A stretch of DNA of 64,000 nucleotides from Tenggerimyces flavus (GTDB lineage Bacteria; Actinomycetota; Actinomycetes; Propionibacteriales; Actinopolymorphaceae), in assembly GCF_016907715.1 (NCBI RefSeq), contig NZ_JAFBCM010000001.1:2542001-2606000 (forward strand), written 5' to 3'. Each line of letters begins with the position of its first letter. Position 1 is the first letter of the stretch. Under the pieces are notes generated by a model that saw nothing but the letters and a program-made list of their open reading frames with translations, was not told the DNA's origin and made no database searches. Positions 7,699 through 15,622 of the stretch are shown here, one piece after another. The translations under genes were made by a program, and so were the position numbers.

Positions 7699-8451
7699 GC
7701 GGTACGCGATCGCCAGGTTGCCGAGGCTGTCGGTGCCGACCTCGGCGTCGATGCCGAACACGTCGCGCAGTCGGCCCGGGGTGAGGACCTCTTCGGGCGT
7801 TCCGGAGGCCACCAGGGTGCCGCTGTGCAGCATCGCGAGCCGGTCGCAGTAGCGCGCCGCCATCGAGAGGTCGTGCAGGGCGACGATCACGGTCTGGTCG
7901 GTCTCGGCGAGGAGTTCGAGCAACGCCAGTTGGTGTTTGACGTCCAGGTGGTTGGTCGGCTCGTCGAGCAGGACTGCCCATGGCTGCTGGGCGAGCGCAC
8001 GGGCGAGGTGGGCGCGTTGCCGTTCGCCGCCCGACAGCGTCTTCCAGGCACGGCCCTCCAAGCCAGCGAGCTCGACGCGTTCGACCGCGGCCTCGACCAC
8101 GATCCGGTCGGCTCGGCTGAGGCCTCGCCAGCGGTCGCGGAACGGTGTCCGTCCTAACGCCACCACGTCGCCGAGCCGCAGGTCGCTGTCGGCGTCGGAC
8201 GCCTGCTCGACGAACGCGAGGTGCTGGGCAACCCGTCGAGGACTCCAGCCGCGGATGTCCTCGCTGTCGAAGCGCACCGTGCCCCGGGTCGGCGTACGGA
8301 GCCCGGCGACGCACCTGAGCAGGGAGGACTTGCCCGATCCGTTCGGCCCGACCAGCCCGACGGTCTCGCCCGACCGCACCGCGAGGTCGATCCCGGACAC
8401 GATCGTGGTCGAACCCGCCATCCAGGCGAGCTGTTCGACGTCGATCCTCAC
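7687..8451 (-). CDS. ABC transporter ATPase, FecE/siderophore type
   Basis: A 254-residue ATPase of the iron-siderophore/B12 importer class. Walker A GPNGSGKSS is at about 35-43, the signature LSGGERQRAHLARAL near 140, Walker B AVLLDEPTNHLD with the following H-loop region VALHDLSMAARYCDR. It powers the permease encoded immediately upstream on the same strand; the start overlaps the permease stop (ATGA at 8448-8451). Together with the permease and lipoprotein it forms a complete importer operon. Confidence 0.93.
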   Translation of the reverse strand: MRIDVEQLAWMAGSTTIVSGIDLAVRSGETVGLVGPNGSGKSSLLRCVAGLRTPTRGTVRFDSEDIRGWSPRRVAQHLAFVEQASDADSDLRLGDVVALGRTPFRDRWRGLSRADRIVVEAAVERVELAGLEGRAWKTLSGGERQRAHLARALAQQPWAVLLDEPTNHLDVKHQLALLELLAETDQTVIVALHDLSMAARYCDRLAMLHSGTLVASGTPEEVLTPGRLRDVFGIDAEVGTDSLGNLAIAYRSPA

Positions 8452-9572
8452 AGCTCACCTCGCCGACGCAGGATCAGCAGGAACAGCGGAACGCCGAGCA
8501 GCGCGGTGACCACGCCGACCGGGATCTCCTGCGGGGCGAACGCCACCCGCGCGACCGCGTCGGTCCACACGAGGAAGATCGCGCCGACCAATGCGCTGAG
8601 CGGGATCAGCACCCGGTGCAGCGGGCCGGCGAGGAACCGTACGGCGTGCGGAACGATCAAGCCCACAAAGCCGATCGCGCCGACCGTCGCCACCGCGACC
8701 GCGGTCAGCAGTGCCGTGACGACGAGCAGGACGATCCGCGTCGCGCGGACGTTGATTCCCAACGACGCGGCGGTGTCCGCGCCGAACGAGAAGCCGTCCA
8801 GCGCGATCGCGTACAACCACAGGACGACCAGCCCGACCACGCACGCCACTGCACACACAAGGACGCCGTCCCAGCGTGCCGAGGCCATCGAGCCCAGCAG
8901 CCAGTACGTGATCGCTCGCGTCGTGTCGGCGTCGCCCGAGGCCATCAACACCAGCGACGTGATCGCCGCGAACAACTGCCCGACCACCACGCCGGTCAGC
9001 ACGATGCGCGCCGAGTCCAGCCCGCTCCGTCGCAGCAGGAACATCAGCAACGCGAACGACACTCCCGCGCCGACGAACGCGCCACCGGTGACACCGACCG
9101 AGCCGGCTCCGATGCCGAGCACGACCACCACGACCGCGCCGGTCGACGCTCCGGAGGAGATGCCCAGCAGGTACGGGTCGGCGAGCGCGTTCCGGGTGAC
9201 GGCCTGCAGGGCGGCGCCGCACATCGCGAGGCACGCCCCGACCAGCGCGGCCATCAGCACGCGTGGGATGCGCAGGTCCCACAGCAGCGAGTCGACCAGC
9301 CTCGGCAACGGCTCGACGGCGAGGCCGAGCCGCGTGCCGAGCACGCGACCGAGCTCGGCGAACCCGACGTCAGTGGTGCCGATCCGTACCGACGCCGCCA
9401 CGGAGAGGACCAGCACGACGAGGCCGAGAGCGAAGACGAAGGCCACGGACAGGCCGGACCGACGTTCACCAATCGGCTGAGAATCCTCCACCCCCACAGG
9501 GATTCCGCGTTGTCGCGGATGGAGTACCGAGTCGGTGAACGTGTCCTGTCTCGGCTTCGAGTCAACGGACAT
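8448..9572 (-). CDS. FecCD-family ABC permease
   Basis: A 374-residue inner-membrane permease of the FecCD/BtuC family, with an N-terminal cytosolic tail of about 40 residues and roughly ten hydrophobic helices. Family landmarks are RIPRVLMAALVGACLAMCGAALQAVTRNALADPYLLGISSGAS and VGAIGFVGLIVPHAVRFLAGPLHRVLIPLSALVGA. It would import a ferric siderophore, heme or another metal chelate as a homodimer. It overlaps the substrate-binding lipoprotein by 11 bases upstream and the ATPase by 4 downstream. Confidence 0.93.
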   Translation of the reverse strand: MSVDSKPRQDTFTDSVLHPRQRGIPVGVEDSQPIGERRSGLSVAFVFALGLVVLVLSVAASVRIGTTDVGFAELGRVLGTRLGLAVEPLPRLVDSLLWDLRIPRVLMAALVGACLAMCGAALQAVTRNALADPYLLGISSGASTGAVVVVVLGIGAGSVGVTGGAFVGAGVSFALLMFLLRRSGLDSARIVLTGVVVGQLFAAITSLVLMASGDADTTRAITYWLLGSMASARWDGVLVCAVACVVGLVVLWLYAIALDGFSFGADTAASLGINVRATRIVLLVVTALLTAVAVATVGAIGFVGLIVPHAVRFLAGPLHRVLIPLSALVGAIFLVWTDAVARVAFAPQEIPVGVVTALLGVPLFLLILRRRGEL

Positions 9573-10563
9573 AGCCGAGGTCTCTCATCCCGTCGACGAG
9601 AAGACCGAGGCTGTGCACCGTACGGACGGACGGGTCGAGCTCGATGCCGGGCATCTGCAGGACCTTGTTCTCGCGCACGGCGGAGAGCTGCGAGACGGTC
9701 GGATGTTCCTTCATCAGCTGCAGCTTGTCGGCGGCGCTGTCGCCCTTCGCGCCGCGCTTCGGCAGGTCGCCGAGCACGATGAAGTCAGGGTCGCGCTGGG
9801 CGATCTGCTCCCAGGAGGCCTCCGGCCAGTCCTCGTCGATGTCGTCGAACGCGTTCTTCGCCCCGACCAGCCGGCTCATCTCCGCAGGCAGGCTGGTGGC
9901 GCCGGCGACGTACGGCAGTCCGTTGAACACCGAGTAGATCCACACGACCGTCGGCGTGTCCGTCACCTTGGGCTTGGTTGCGCTCGCCTGCTCGACGACC
10001 GCACGCTGGTCCTTCACGAGCTTGCTCGCGCGATCCTCCACGCCGAAGACTCGACCGAAACTCTCGTAGTCGGCGAACAGCAGGTCGAACGGCGTCATCC
10101 CCGTCTTGTTGTCCTGCGGGCAGTCCACCGCGCTGACGTACGACGGCAGCCCGAGCTCGCTCAACTCCGCGCGCGTACCGACGCGGTCCTTCGTGTAGTA
10201 GTCGGTGAACGAGCCGATCACGAAGTCCGGCGTCGCCGCGCGCAGCTGTTCGGCGGTCGGGATCTTCGGCGCGACCACTGGCACCTTCGCGTAGGCGGCC
10301 TGGTACTCCGGCGCGATCTCGGTCTTCAGGTTCGACGTGCCGGCCATCCGGTCCTGAAGTCCCAACGCCAGCAGGATCTCCGTCGACGACTGGTCCAGCG
10401 TGACGACCCGCTCGGGTGGTTGCTCGAACGAGAGCTGCTGGCCGCAGCTGTCGAGCTGGACGGTCGGCGCGCCGGACGGCGACGAGGACGTCTCGGCGGG
10501 ACCACCGCACGCTGAAGCCAGGACGGCGAGCATGAGCGCGCCGGCGAGTGTGCGATACGGCAT
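9562..10563 (-). CDS. Substrate-binding lipoprotein of FecCD importer
   Basis: A 333-residue periplasmic-binding-protein fold of the BtuF/FepB cluster, anchored outside the membrane. ATG 10563 is chosen because it starts the signal peptide MPYRTLAGALMLAVLASACGG, with lipobox LASAC (mature Cys about 19); a longer frame to 10647 would disrupt it. Features include ERVVTLDQSSTEILLALGLQDRMAGTS and the C-terminal VHSLGLLVDGMRDLGY. The exact ligand is not visible. A 21-base dyad about 33 bases upstream suggests metal-dependent control. Confidence 0.9.
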   Translation of the reverse strand: MPYRTLAGALMLAVLASACGGPAETSSSPSGAPTVQLDSCGQQLSFEQPPERVVTLDQSSTEILLALGLQDRMAGTSNLKTEIAPEYQAAYAKVPVVAPKIPTAEQLRAATPDFVIGSFTDYYTKDRVGTRAELSELGLPSYVSAVDCPQDNKTGMTPFDLLFADYESFGRVFGVEDRASKLVKDQRAVVEQASATKPKVTDTPTVVWIYSVFNGLPYVAGATSLPAEMSRLVGAKNAFDDIDEDWPEASWEQIAQRDPDFIVLGDLPKRGAKGDSAADKLQLMKEHPTVSQLSAVRENKVLQMPGIELDPSVRTVHSLGLLVDGMRDLGYVR

Positions 10564-10595
10564 GGAGCCCCTCCCAGGACGATGACAGCCTAGAG

Positions 10596-10616
10596 TGTAA
10601 ACGGTAACGGTTTTCA
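10596..10616. promoter_or_regulatory. Imperfect 21-bp dyad, candidate Fur/Zur-type operator
   Basis: TGTAAACGG and CGGTTTTCA form an imperfect dyad separated by three bases. AT-rich TGAAAA-like half sites are typical of Zur and other Fur-family sites in Actinomycetota. The dyad is placed just upstream of the binding-protein gene in the divergent promoter region shared with the MFS exporter. A separate ACCTAGGT octamer lies nearby at 10646-10653. Confidence 0.35.
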
Positions 10617-10697
10617 TTAGTATGTCGGACGCGCTGCCAAGCTGCACCTAGGTAGCATCTGCGACAAGTGTGCAACAACGACGAGGAGTCTCAACAG

Positions 10698-11912
10698 GTG
10701 ACCGGATCAACCGCCACAGTGGGGAAAACGCCTTCGATCCTTCGCGATCCGGCGTTCCTGCGCCTGTGGGTGGGCACGACGGCGTCCGGGCTGGCGACCT
10801 GGGCGTTCCCGTTCATCCTCGGTCTGGCTGTCCTCGATCGGACGCTGACGCCGGCCGGGCTGGGCCTCGTGCTGGCGACCAGGACGGTCGGCTTCCTCGT
10901 CGCGGTCCCGGTCGGCGGGCTGCTGTCCGACCGGTACTCCCGTCGCGGCGTGGTGTTCTGGGCGGGTCTGGCGGCGGCGATCGGGTCGCCGGTGGTCGCG
11001 CTCGGCCTCGGGCGGTCCGCGCTGCTGATGGCGGTGGCGGCCGCGGTCGTCGGCGCGGGGCAGGGGGCGTGCCGGCCGGCGTTCCAGGCGCTCACGGCCG
11101 AGGTGGTGGACGGTGAGCGCCGGCAACAGGCGAACGCCGCGCTCTCGTTGGCGACCAGGGTCATCGTGCTCGTCGCGCCCGCGCTCACTGCCCTAGTGGC
11201 CACGGTGGTCGGGACGCCCTGGTTGCTCGTGGGCATGGGGGTCATCTGGCTGATCGCGGCCCTCGTCCCGCCGTCCGGATCGGCTGAGGTTGCTCGGCCC
11301 GAGCGCATCGGGCTGGTCGCGGAGTTCGTCGAGGGCGTACGGGAGGCTCGCCGCCATCCCTGGTTCCTCGCCGGGCTGGGTGCGCTGACGGCGGTGATCG
11401 CGACCGGCTACTCAGCGACCGGGGTGGCGCTGCCGTTGATCAGCCGGGACCGGTACGGCACCCAGGTGGTGCTCGCGGCGGCCCTCACCGCCTACACCGC
11501 GGGTGCGCTGGTCGGCGCGTTGGTCATCGCGCGCTGGCGGCCTCGAGCGCAGGGCTGGGCGGCGTTGGCGTCCCTCGCCTGCTACGGGTTCGCGCCGCTC
11601 GCGTTGCTGCTACCCGTGCATCCGGCCGTGGTGGTCGGCGCGTATGTGCTTGCGGGCTTGGGGATCGAGCTGTTCAACGTGCCGTGGTTCACCGCGACGC
11701 AGCGCGAGGTCGAGCCCTCCAAGCTGGCGCGCGTGTCGTCGTTGGACTTCCTGCTCTCGTACGGGCTCGCGCCGGTCGGCCTAGCGCTCATCGCGCCGGC
11801 GATGTCGGCGTTCGGTATCGGTGCGGTGCTGGGCTTCTGCGCGGTGGTCTGCTTCCTGGCGCCCGGGCTGGCGGCGCTGGTGCCCAGCTCGAGGGACTTC
11901 TCGAGGCGCTAG
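10698..11912 (+). CDS. MFS transporter, EntS-like exporter
   Basis: A 404-residue major-facilitator protein with about 12 helices and the conserved loop motif GGLLSDRYSRRGV between helices 2 and 3. The opening ILRDPAFLRLWVGTTASGLATWAFPF is typical of the enterobactin-exporter (EntS)/multidrug group. GTG 10698 is preferred because AGGAG lies 9 bases upstream; a GTG at 10668 would add ten residues. Divergent placement from the FecCD-type importer fits export of a siderophore or metallophore, but no biosynthesis genes are in the window. Confidence 0.85.
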   Translation: MTGSTATVGKTPSILRDPAFLRLWVGTTASGLATWAFPFILGLAVLDRTLTPAGLGLVLATRTVGFLVAVPVGGLLSDRYSRRGVVFWAGLAAAIGSPVVALGLGRSALLMAVAAAVVGAGQGACRPAFQALTAEVVDGERRQQANAALSLATRVIVLVAPALTALVATVVGTPWLLVGMGVIWLIAALVPPSGSAEVARPERIGLVAEFVEGVREARRHPWFLAGLGALTAVIATGYSATGVALPLISRDRYGTQVVLAAALTAYTAGALVGALVIARWRPRAQGWAALASLACYGFAPLALLLPVHPAVVVGAYVLAGLGIELFNVPWFTATQREVEPSKLARVSSLDFLLSYGLAPVGLALIAPAMSAFGIGAVLGFCAVVCFLAPGLAALVPSSRDFSRR

Positions 11913-12045
11913 CCTCGGGACTTCGTGTGTTGGTGGGCGACAGTGGCCTGGGAGAGACGGAAGTGCCTGTCCTGCTGGGGAGAGTTGGCGTTGCGACGTC
12001 TCGAGTGATCTGAGCGGGAAGGCACTCCGTAGGTGACGCGTGTCG

Positions 12046-12178
12046 TGGTCGCCTTACCCGGCCAGTGGCCGCTCTACCTGGCGTCCACCCCACGTAAAGG
12101 GGCTAATGATCATGTATACATGATCATTGGCCCAGGGCGGGCCGGGTCGAACCACCGCCGGATGAAAGATCGAGGCTG
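12046..12178. repeat. Composite repeat with ATGATCATGT palindrome, copy A
   Basis: About 133 bp that recur in inverted orientation at 42279-42412 with high identity, starting GTCGCCTTACCCGGCCAGTG and including CTCTACCTGGCG, CACCCCACGTAAAGGGG and the palindrome. The core 12105-12128 is a perfect 24-bp palindrome made of AATGATCATGTA and its complement. It lies between the convergent MFS and SIMPL genes, directly joined to MITE copy 2. It fills most of the gap 11913-12359; bases 11913-12045 hold nothing recognised. Confidence 0.65.
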
Positions 12179-12360
12179 GGCCGTGTCTGCCAAAGATCGC
12201 CTGGCGCGCGACACCCCCCAGAAGTCAGCAGAGGCCGCCTGGCCGCGGTGCACCTCGTCACCCATATAACCAATATGAGTTCCTCCTGCACCACGCCCAG
12301 CCGGGCGCCGCGCGCCATCGCGCTACGCGCGATGACCGGCGCTATTTGTCAGACACGACC
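12179..12360. mobile_element. MITE-like element, copy 2 (182 bp)
   Basis: Same element as 1426-1603: left end GGCCGTGTCTGCCAAAGATC, right end GGTCGTGTCTGACAAATAGC when read inward, with shared interior CTCCTGCACCACGCCCAGCC. The right border is followed by TA (12361-12362); the left border lacks TA and is fused to the composite repeat. The TAG stop of the SIMPL gene is formed from TA plus the outermost base of the element. No coding sequence inside. Confidence 0.7.
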
Positions 12361-12998
12361 TAATCGGCCCAGGCGTACTCGACGGTCACGGACATGTCGA
12401 TCTCGAGCTCGCCGCCCTCAACGGGCGCAGAGGCGTCGCCGGATTCCACCCAGGACTTCGCCGAGCGGTACATCGGCTGCGGCCCACCAACGCCACCAAC
12501 GCCTTCGCTCACCGCGAGCACATACCCGACCTCACGTCCCGCCAGGCGCGCCAGCTCGTCCGCGCGGTGCCGGGCGTCGGCCATCGCGAGGTCGCGGGCG
12601 CGGTCGAGGTACGGCGCGGGGTCCTCGACGGTCAGCTGGAACGAGTCCAGCCCCGCGTTGTTGCCGCCTGCGACCAGCACCGCCTGCACGACCTCGCCGG
12701 ATCCCGCGACGTCGCGGAGGCGGAGCAGCAGCCGCTGGTTCGCCTGGAACACCATCGGCCGACCGACGTCCGGCCGCCAGGAGGAGAGGTTCATCGAGAG
12801 CGTGCGCCGGTCGGCGTCCGCCACCCCGGCGGACGAGGCGGCGGCGAGCATCGCGCGCATCGCCACGGAGGCCTGCTCGTTAGCCGCGGCGGCGCTCGAG
12901 GCCTCGGAGTTCGCCGTCACGTACACGAGCACGAGATCGGGAACGGCCGACACCTTGCCGTGTCCGACCACGCTGATGCCGACCAGTCGATCCGTCAT
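12360..12998 (-). CDS. SIMPL domain (DUF541) protein
   Basis: A 212-residue protein of the SIMPL/DUF541 family, recognised by the opening ISVVGHGKVSAVPDLVLVYVTANSEA, repeated helical segments, and the C-terminal MSVTVEYAWAD. There is no signal peptide, unlike the many secreted bacterial relatives (for example BP26), so it is probably cytosolic. The family has no agreed biochemical role. The gene is divergent from the SSI-like gene 40 bases away and ends exactly at the border of MITE copy 2. Confidence 0.85.
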   Translation of the reverse strand: MTDRLVGISVVGHGKVSAVPDLVLVYVTANSEASSAAAANEQASVAMRAMLAAASSAGVADADRRTLSMNLSSWRPDVGRPMVFQANQRLLLRLRDVAGSGEVVQAVLVAGGNNAGLDSFQLTVEDPAPYLDRARDLAMADARHRADELARLAGREVGYVLAVSEGVGGVGGPQPMYRSAKSWVESGDASAPVEGGELEIDMSVTVEYAWAD

Positions 12999-13025
12999 GG
13001 CGACTTCCTATCACTCGCGACGCGC

Positions 13026-13038
13026 TAACGTCGTGAAC
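13026..13038 (+). promoter_or_regulatory. Candidate leaderless promoter of SSI-like gene
   Basis: TAACGT at 13026-13031 ends 7 bases before the ATG at 13039 and there is no ribosome binding site. This is the spacing expected if transcription starts at the A of ATG, a common layout in Actinomycetota. Confidence 0.35.
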
Positions 13039-13353
13039 ATGACTGCGCTGACGATCACGGTCTGGGCCGAGCCGAACGAGCAGCCGCGGGTGTGGGAGCT
13101 CACCGACGATCCCGCAGGCGGGACGCATCCGAACGCTCAGGCGGCCATCGCGGCACTCGAGAACGCCAAGGGGGATCCGTTCGCGCCCGTTCCGCCAGGC
13201 ACGATCAGCACGATGATCTACGGCGGCCCGGATCGCGCGCAGATCGTCGGCGAGTGGAAGGGCCGGCGCGTCAGTGCCGAGTACTCACGGACGAACGGCG
13301 CGGAGATCGCTCGGTGGAACGCCCTCGCCGCCGTCTTCGGGGCGAACGGCTGA
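13039..13353 (+). CDS. SSI-like protease inhibitor fold, no cysteines, no signal peptide
   Basis: A 104-residue protein that aligns along its length with Streptomyces subtilisin inhibitor: LTDDPAGGTHPNAQAAIAALE, DPFAPVPPGTISTMIYGGP (reactive-loop region), VGEWKGRRVSAEYSRTNGAEIARWNALAAVF. Classical SSIs are secreted and carry two disulfides. Here all four Cys positions are replaced (for example the Cys before the reactive loop is Ser, that of TNxCE is Ala) and translation starts directly at MTALTITVW without a signal sequence, so the protein should stay in the cytosol. The P1-P1' pair would be Met-Ile. Its 3' end overlaps the convergent SDR gene by 69 bases. Inhibitory activity is inferred only. 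Confidence 0.75.
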   Translation: MTALTITVWAEPNEQPRVWELTDDPAGGTHPNAQAAIAALENAKGDPFAPVPPGTISTMIYGGPDRAQIVGEWKGRRVSAEYSRTNGAEIARWNALAAVFGANG

Positions 13354-14217
13354 CAGCCGCGGCCGCACGCCGTGGCCGCGTACCTGGAACTCCATGATCC
13401 GCGCCCGCAACCGCGCGGGCAGCATCGCGAACGCGGCGCCTACCCACGCCTCCCGGCCGATCAGGTAGCGCGGCTTCGGGTGAACCGCGGTCAACGCGCG
13501 ATGGACGATCGTCGCCACCGAACGAGGCGGCAGCGCCCGTGCCTCGACGGATCCCGCCAGCTGCTCGAACGCCTCGATCATCGTCCCGTACCGCCGGCGC
13601 GCGTCGACCGGCAACCGCCGCGCCAGAGCCAGGCCGACCTCACGGCTGCGCCGCCAGATGTCCGTCGCGATCGGCCCCGGCTCGAGCAGCGAAACCGCAA
13701 CCCCAGAAGGCGCCAGCTCCGTCCGCAGCGTGTCCGCCAACCCCGCGAGCGCGAACTTCGACGCGACGTACGGCCCGAGCAACGGGTTCGCCACTCGCCC
13801 GGAGATCGATCCCACGAACACGATCCGCCCACCGGACGACCGCAGGTGCGGCAGGAACGTCTGCGTCGCCGCCAGCTGTCCGGTGAGGTTGACCTCGAGC
13901 TGGCGCCGGAAGTCCGCGAGCGGGAGGTACTCCAGCGGGGCCGCCACCGCGATCCCCGCGTTGTTGACGAGTGCGTCGAGCCCGCCCGAGCCGCGGACCA
14001 CGACCTCCGCCTCGAGCAGCGACCGCGGGTCGGTGACGTCCAGCAGCACCGGCTGCCCGTAGTCGCCGAGCAGGTCGCCCATCAGCTCCGCGTCGGAGTC
14101 CCGCCGTACGCCGGCGAACACGTACCAGCCGCGCTCGGCGAGCAGCACCGCCGTCGCGCGGCCGATGCCGCTCGACGCGCCCGTGACGAGCGCCGCCTGG
14201 CCGGCGCGGGCGACCAT
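13285..14217 (-). CDS. Short-chain dehydrogenase/reductase
   Basis: A 310-residue classical SDR. The cofactor site TGASSGIG is at about 12-19, NNAGIAVAAPLE follows near 88, the catalytic Ser is in VFVGSISGRVANPLLGP and the YVASK motif carries Tyr and Lys. The C-terminal extension (about 60 residues, LTAVHPKPRYLIGREAWVGAAFAMLPARLRARIMEFQV) is like that of membrane-lipid-acting SDRs. Its start overlaps the stop of the cystathionine beta-synthase gene by one base, so they are cotranscribed; the substrate is unknown. Confidence 0.9.
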   Translation of the reverse strand: MVARAGQAALVTGASSGIGRATAVLLAERGWYVFAGVRRDSDAELMGDLLGDYGQPVLLDVTDPRSLLEAEVVVRGSGGLDALVNNAGIAVAAPLEYLPLADFRRQLEVNLTGQLAATQTFLPHLRSSGGRIVFVGSISGRVANPLLGPYVASKFALAGLADTLRTELAPSGVAVSLLEPGPIATDIWRRSREVGLALARRLPVDARRRYGTMIEAFEQLAGSVEARALPPRSVATIVHRALTAVHPKPRYLIGREAWVGAAFAMLPARLRARIMEFQVRGHGVRPRLSAVRPEDGGEGVPPSDLRAVRP

Positions 14218-15584
14218 CAGCGGGCCGCCAGGTAGCCGAGCAGGTCCTGCCGGGTGAGGACGCCGGTCGGCTTGCCGTCGTCGAGTACCAGCAGCGCGTC
14301 CGCACCCTCCAACGCGGCCACAGCGGCCGCCACCGGCTCGCCGGCACCGAGCGACGGGAGCGGCGTGGACATGTGCTGCTCGACCCGGTCCGCGAGCCGC
14401 GCATCGCCGGAGAACAGCGCGTCCAGCAAGGCGCGTTCGTGCACCGCGCCCGCGACCTCGGCCGCCATGATCGGCGGTTCGGCGCGGACGACGGGCATCT
14501 GCGACACCGCGTACTCGCGCAGGATGTCGATGGCCTCGGCGATCGTCTCGTTCGGATGCGTGTGGACCAGTGGCGGCATCGTGCCGGACTTGCGCCGCAG
14601 CACGTCGCCGACGGTGTCGTCGCTGGCGGAGGAGAGGAAGCCGTACTGGGTCAGCCAGCCGTCGTCGAAGACCTTGGACAGGTAGCCGCGGCCGCCGTCC
14701 GGCAGCAGGACGACCACGACCGCGTCGGGTCCGGCCTCGCGGGCCACCTGGGCGGCCGCGACGGCGGCCATGCCGGCGGAACCGCCGACGAGCAGGGCTT
14801 CCTCGCGGGCGAGGCGCCGGGTCATCGCGAACGACTGCTGGTCGGACACCGCGATGATCCGGTCGCAGATCTTCTGGTCGTACGTCGTCGGCCAGAAGTC
14901 CTCACCGACGCCCTCGACGAGGTACGGGCGACCCGTTCCGCCGGAGTAGACCGAGCCTTCCGGGTCGGCGCCGACGATCTGGACCTTCCCGTTCGACGCC
15001 TCCTTGAGGTAGCGCCCGACGCCGCTGATCGTGCCGCCGGTGCCGATGCCCGCGACGAAGTGCGTGATCCTGCCCTCGGTCTGCTCCCAAAGCTCCGGGC
15101 CGGTGTCCTCGTAGTGGGAGCGGGGGTTGTGCGGGTTGGAGTACTGGTCGGGCTTCCAGGCGCCGTCGATCTCCTTCACCAGGCGGTCGGAGACCGAGTA
15201 GTACGAGTCGGGGTGCTCGGGTGGCACGGCGGTCGGGCAGACCACGACCTCGGCGCCGTACGCCTTGAGCACGTTCCGCTTGTCCTCGCTGACCTTGTCC
15301 GGGCAGACGAACACGCACTTGTAGCCCTTGGCCTGCGCGACGATCGCGAGCCCGACGCCGGTGTTGCCGCTGGTCGGCTCGACGATCGTGCCGCCCTCGT
15401 GCAGCAGGCCGTCCTGCTCCGCGCCCTCGACCATGCGGAGCGCGATGCGGTCCTTGACGCTGCCGCCGGGGTTGAAGTACTCGACCTTGGCCAGCAGCAG
15501 ACCCTCGACGCCCTCGGCGACGCGGGACAACCGGACCAGCGGGGTGTTGCCGACCAGGTCGAGCAACGACTCGTAGTAGCGCAC
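14217..15584 (-). CDS. cbs: Cystathionine beta-synthase
   Basis: A 455-residue PLP enzyme that joins serine (or O-acetylserine) and homocysteine to cystathionine in reverse transsulfuration. The PLP Lys44 is in NPGGSVKDR, the substrate loop is PTSGNTGVGLA, the phosphate cradle GTGGTISGVGRYLKE, and the C-terminal third (about 330-455) contains two CBS repeats. Plant/bacterial cysteine synthases end near residue 310, so the CBS tail supports this call. A cystathionine gamma-synthase/lyase-type gene is at 45337-46518, elsewhere in the window. Confidence 0.93.
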   Translation of the reverse strand: MRYYESLLDLVGNTPLVRLSRVAEGVEGLLLAKVEYFNPGGSVKDRIALRMVEGAEQDGLLHEGGTIVEPTSGNTGVGLAIVAQAKGYKCVFVCPDKVSEDKRNVLKAYGAEVVVCPTAVPPEHPDSYYSVSDRLVKEIDGAWKPDQYSNPHNPRSHYEDTGPELWEQTEGRITHFVAGIGTGGTISGVGRYLKEASNGKVQIVGADPEGSVYSGGTGRPYLVEGVGEDFWPTTYDQKICDRIIAVSDQQSFAMTRRLAREEALLVGGSAGMAAVAAAQVAREAGPDAVVVVLLPDGGRGYLSKVFDDGWLTQYGFLSSASDDTVGDVLRRKSGTMPPLVHTHPNETIAEAIDILREYAVSQMPVVRAEPPIMAAEVAGAVHERALLDALFSGDARLADRVEQHMSTPLPSLGAGEPVAAAVAALEGADALLVLDDGKPTGVLTRQDLLGYLAAR

Positions 15585-15622
15585 GTCGGCAGCCTAATCG
15601 CTGTCCGTGTCGAGCTACGCCG

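Noticed and set aside
10646-10653. ACCTAGGT octamer as an iron box
   Set aside because: Too short and lacking the TTAGGTTAGGCT-like 19-bp pattern of DmdR/IdeR sites.
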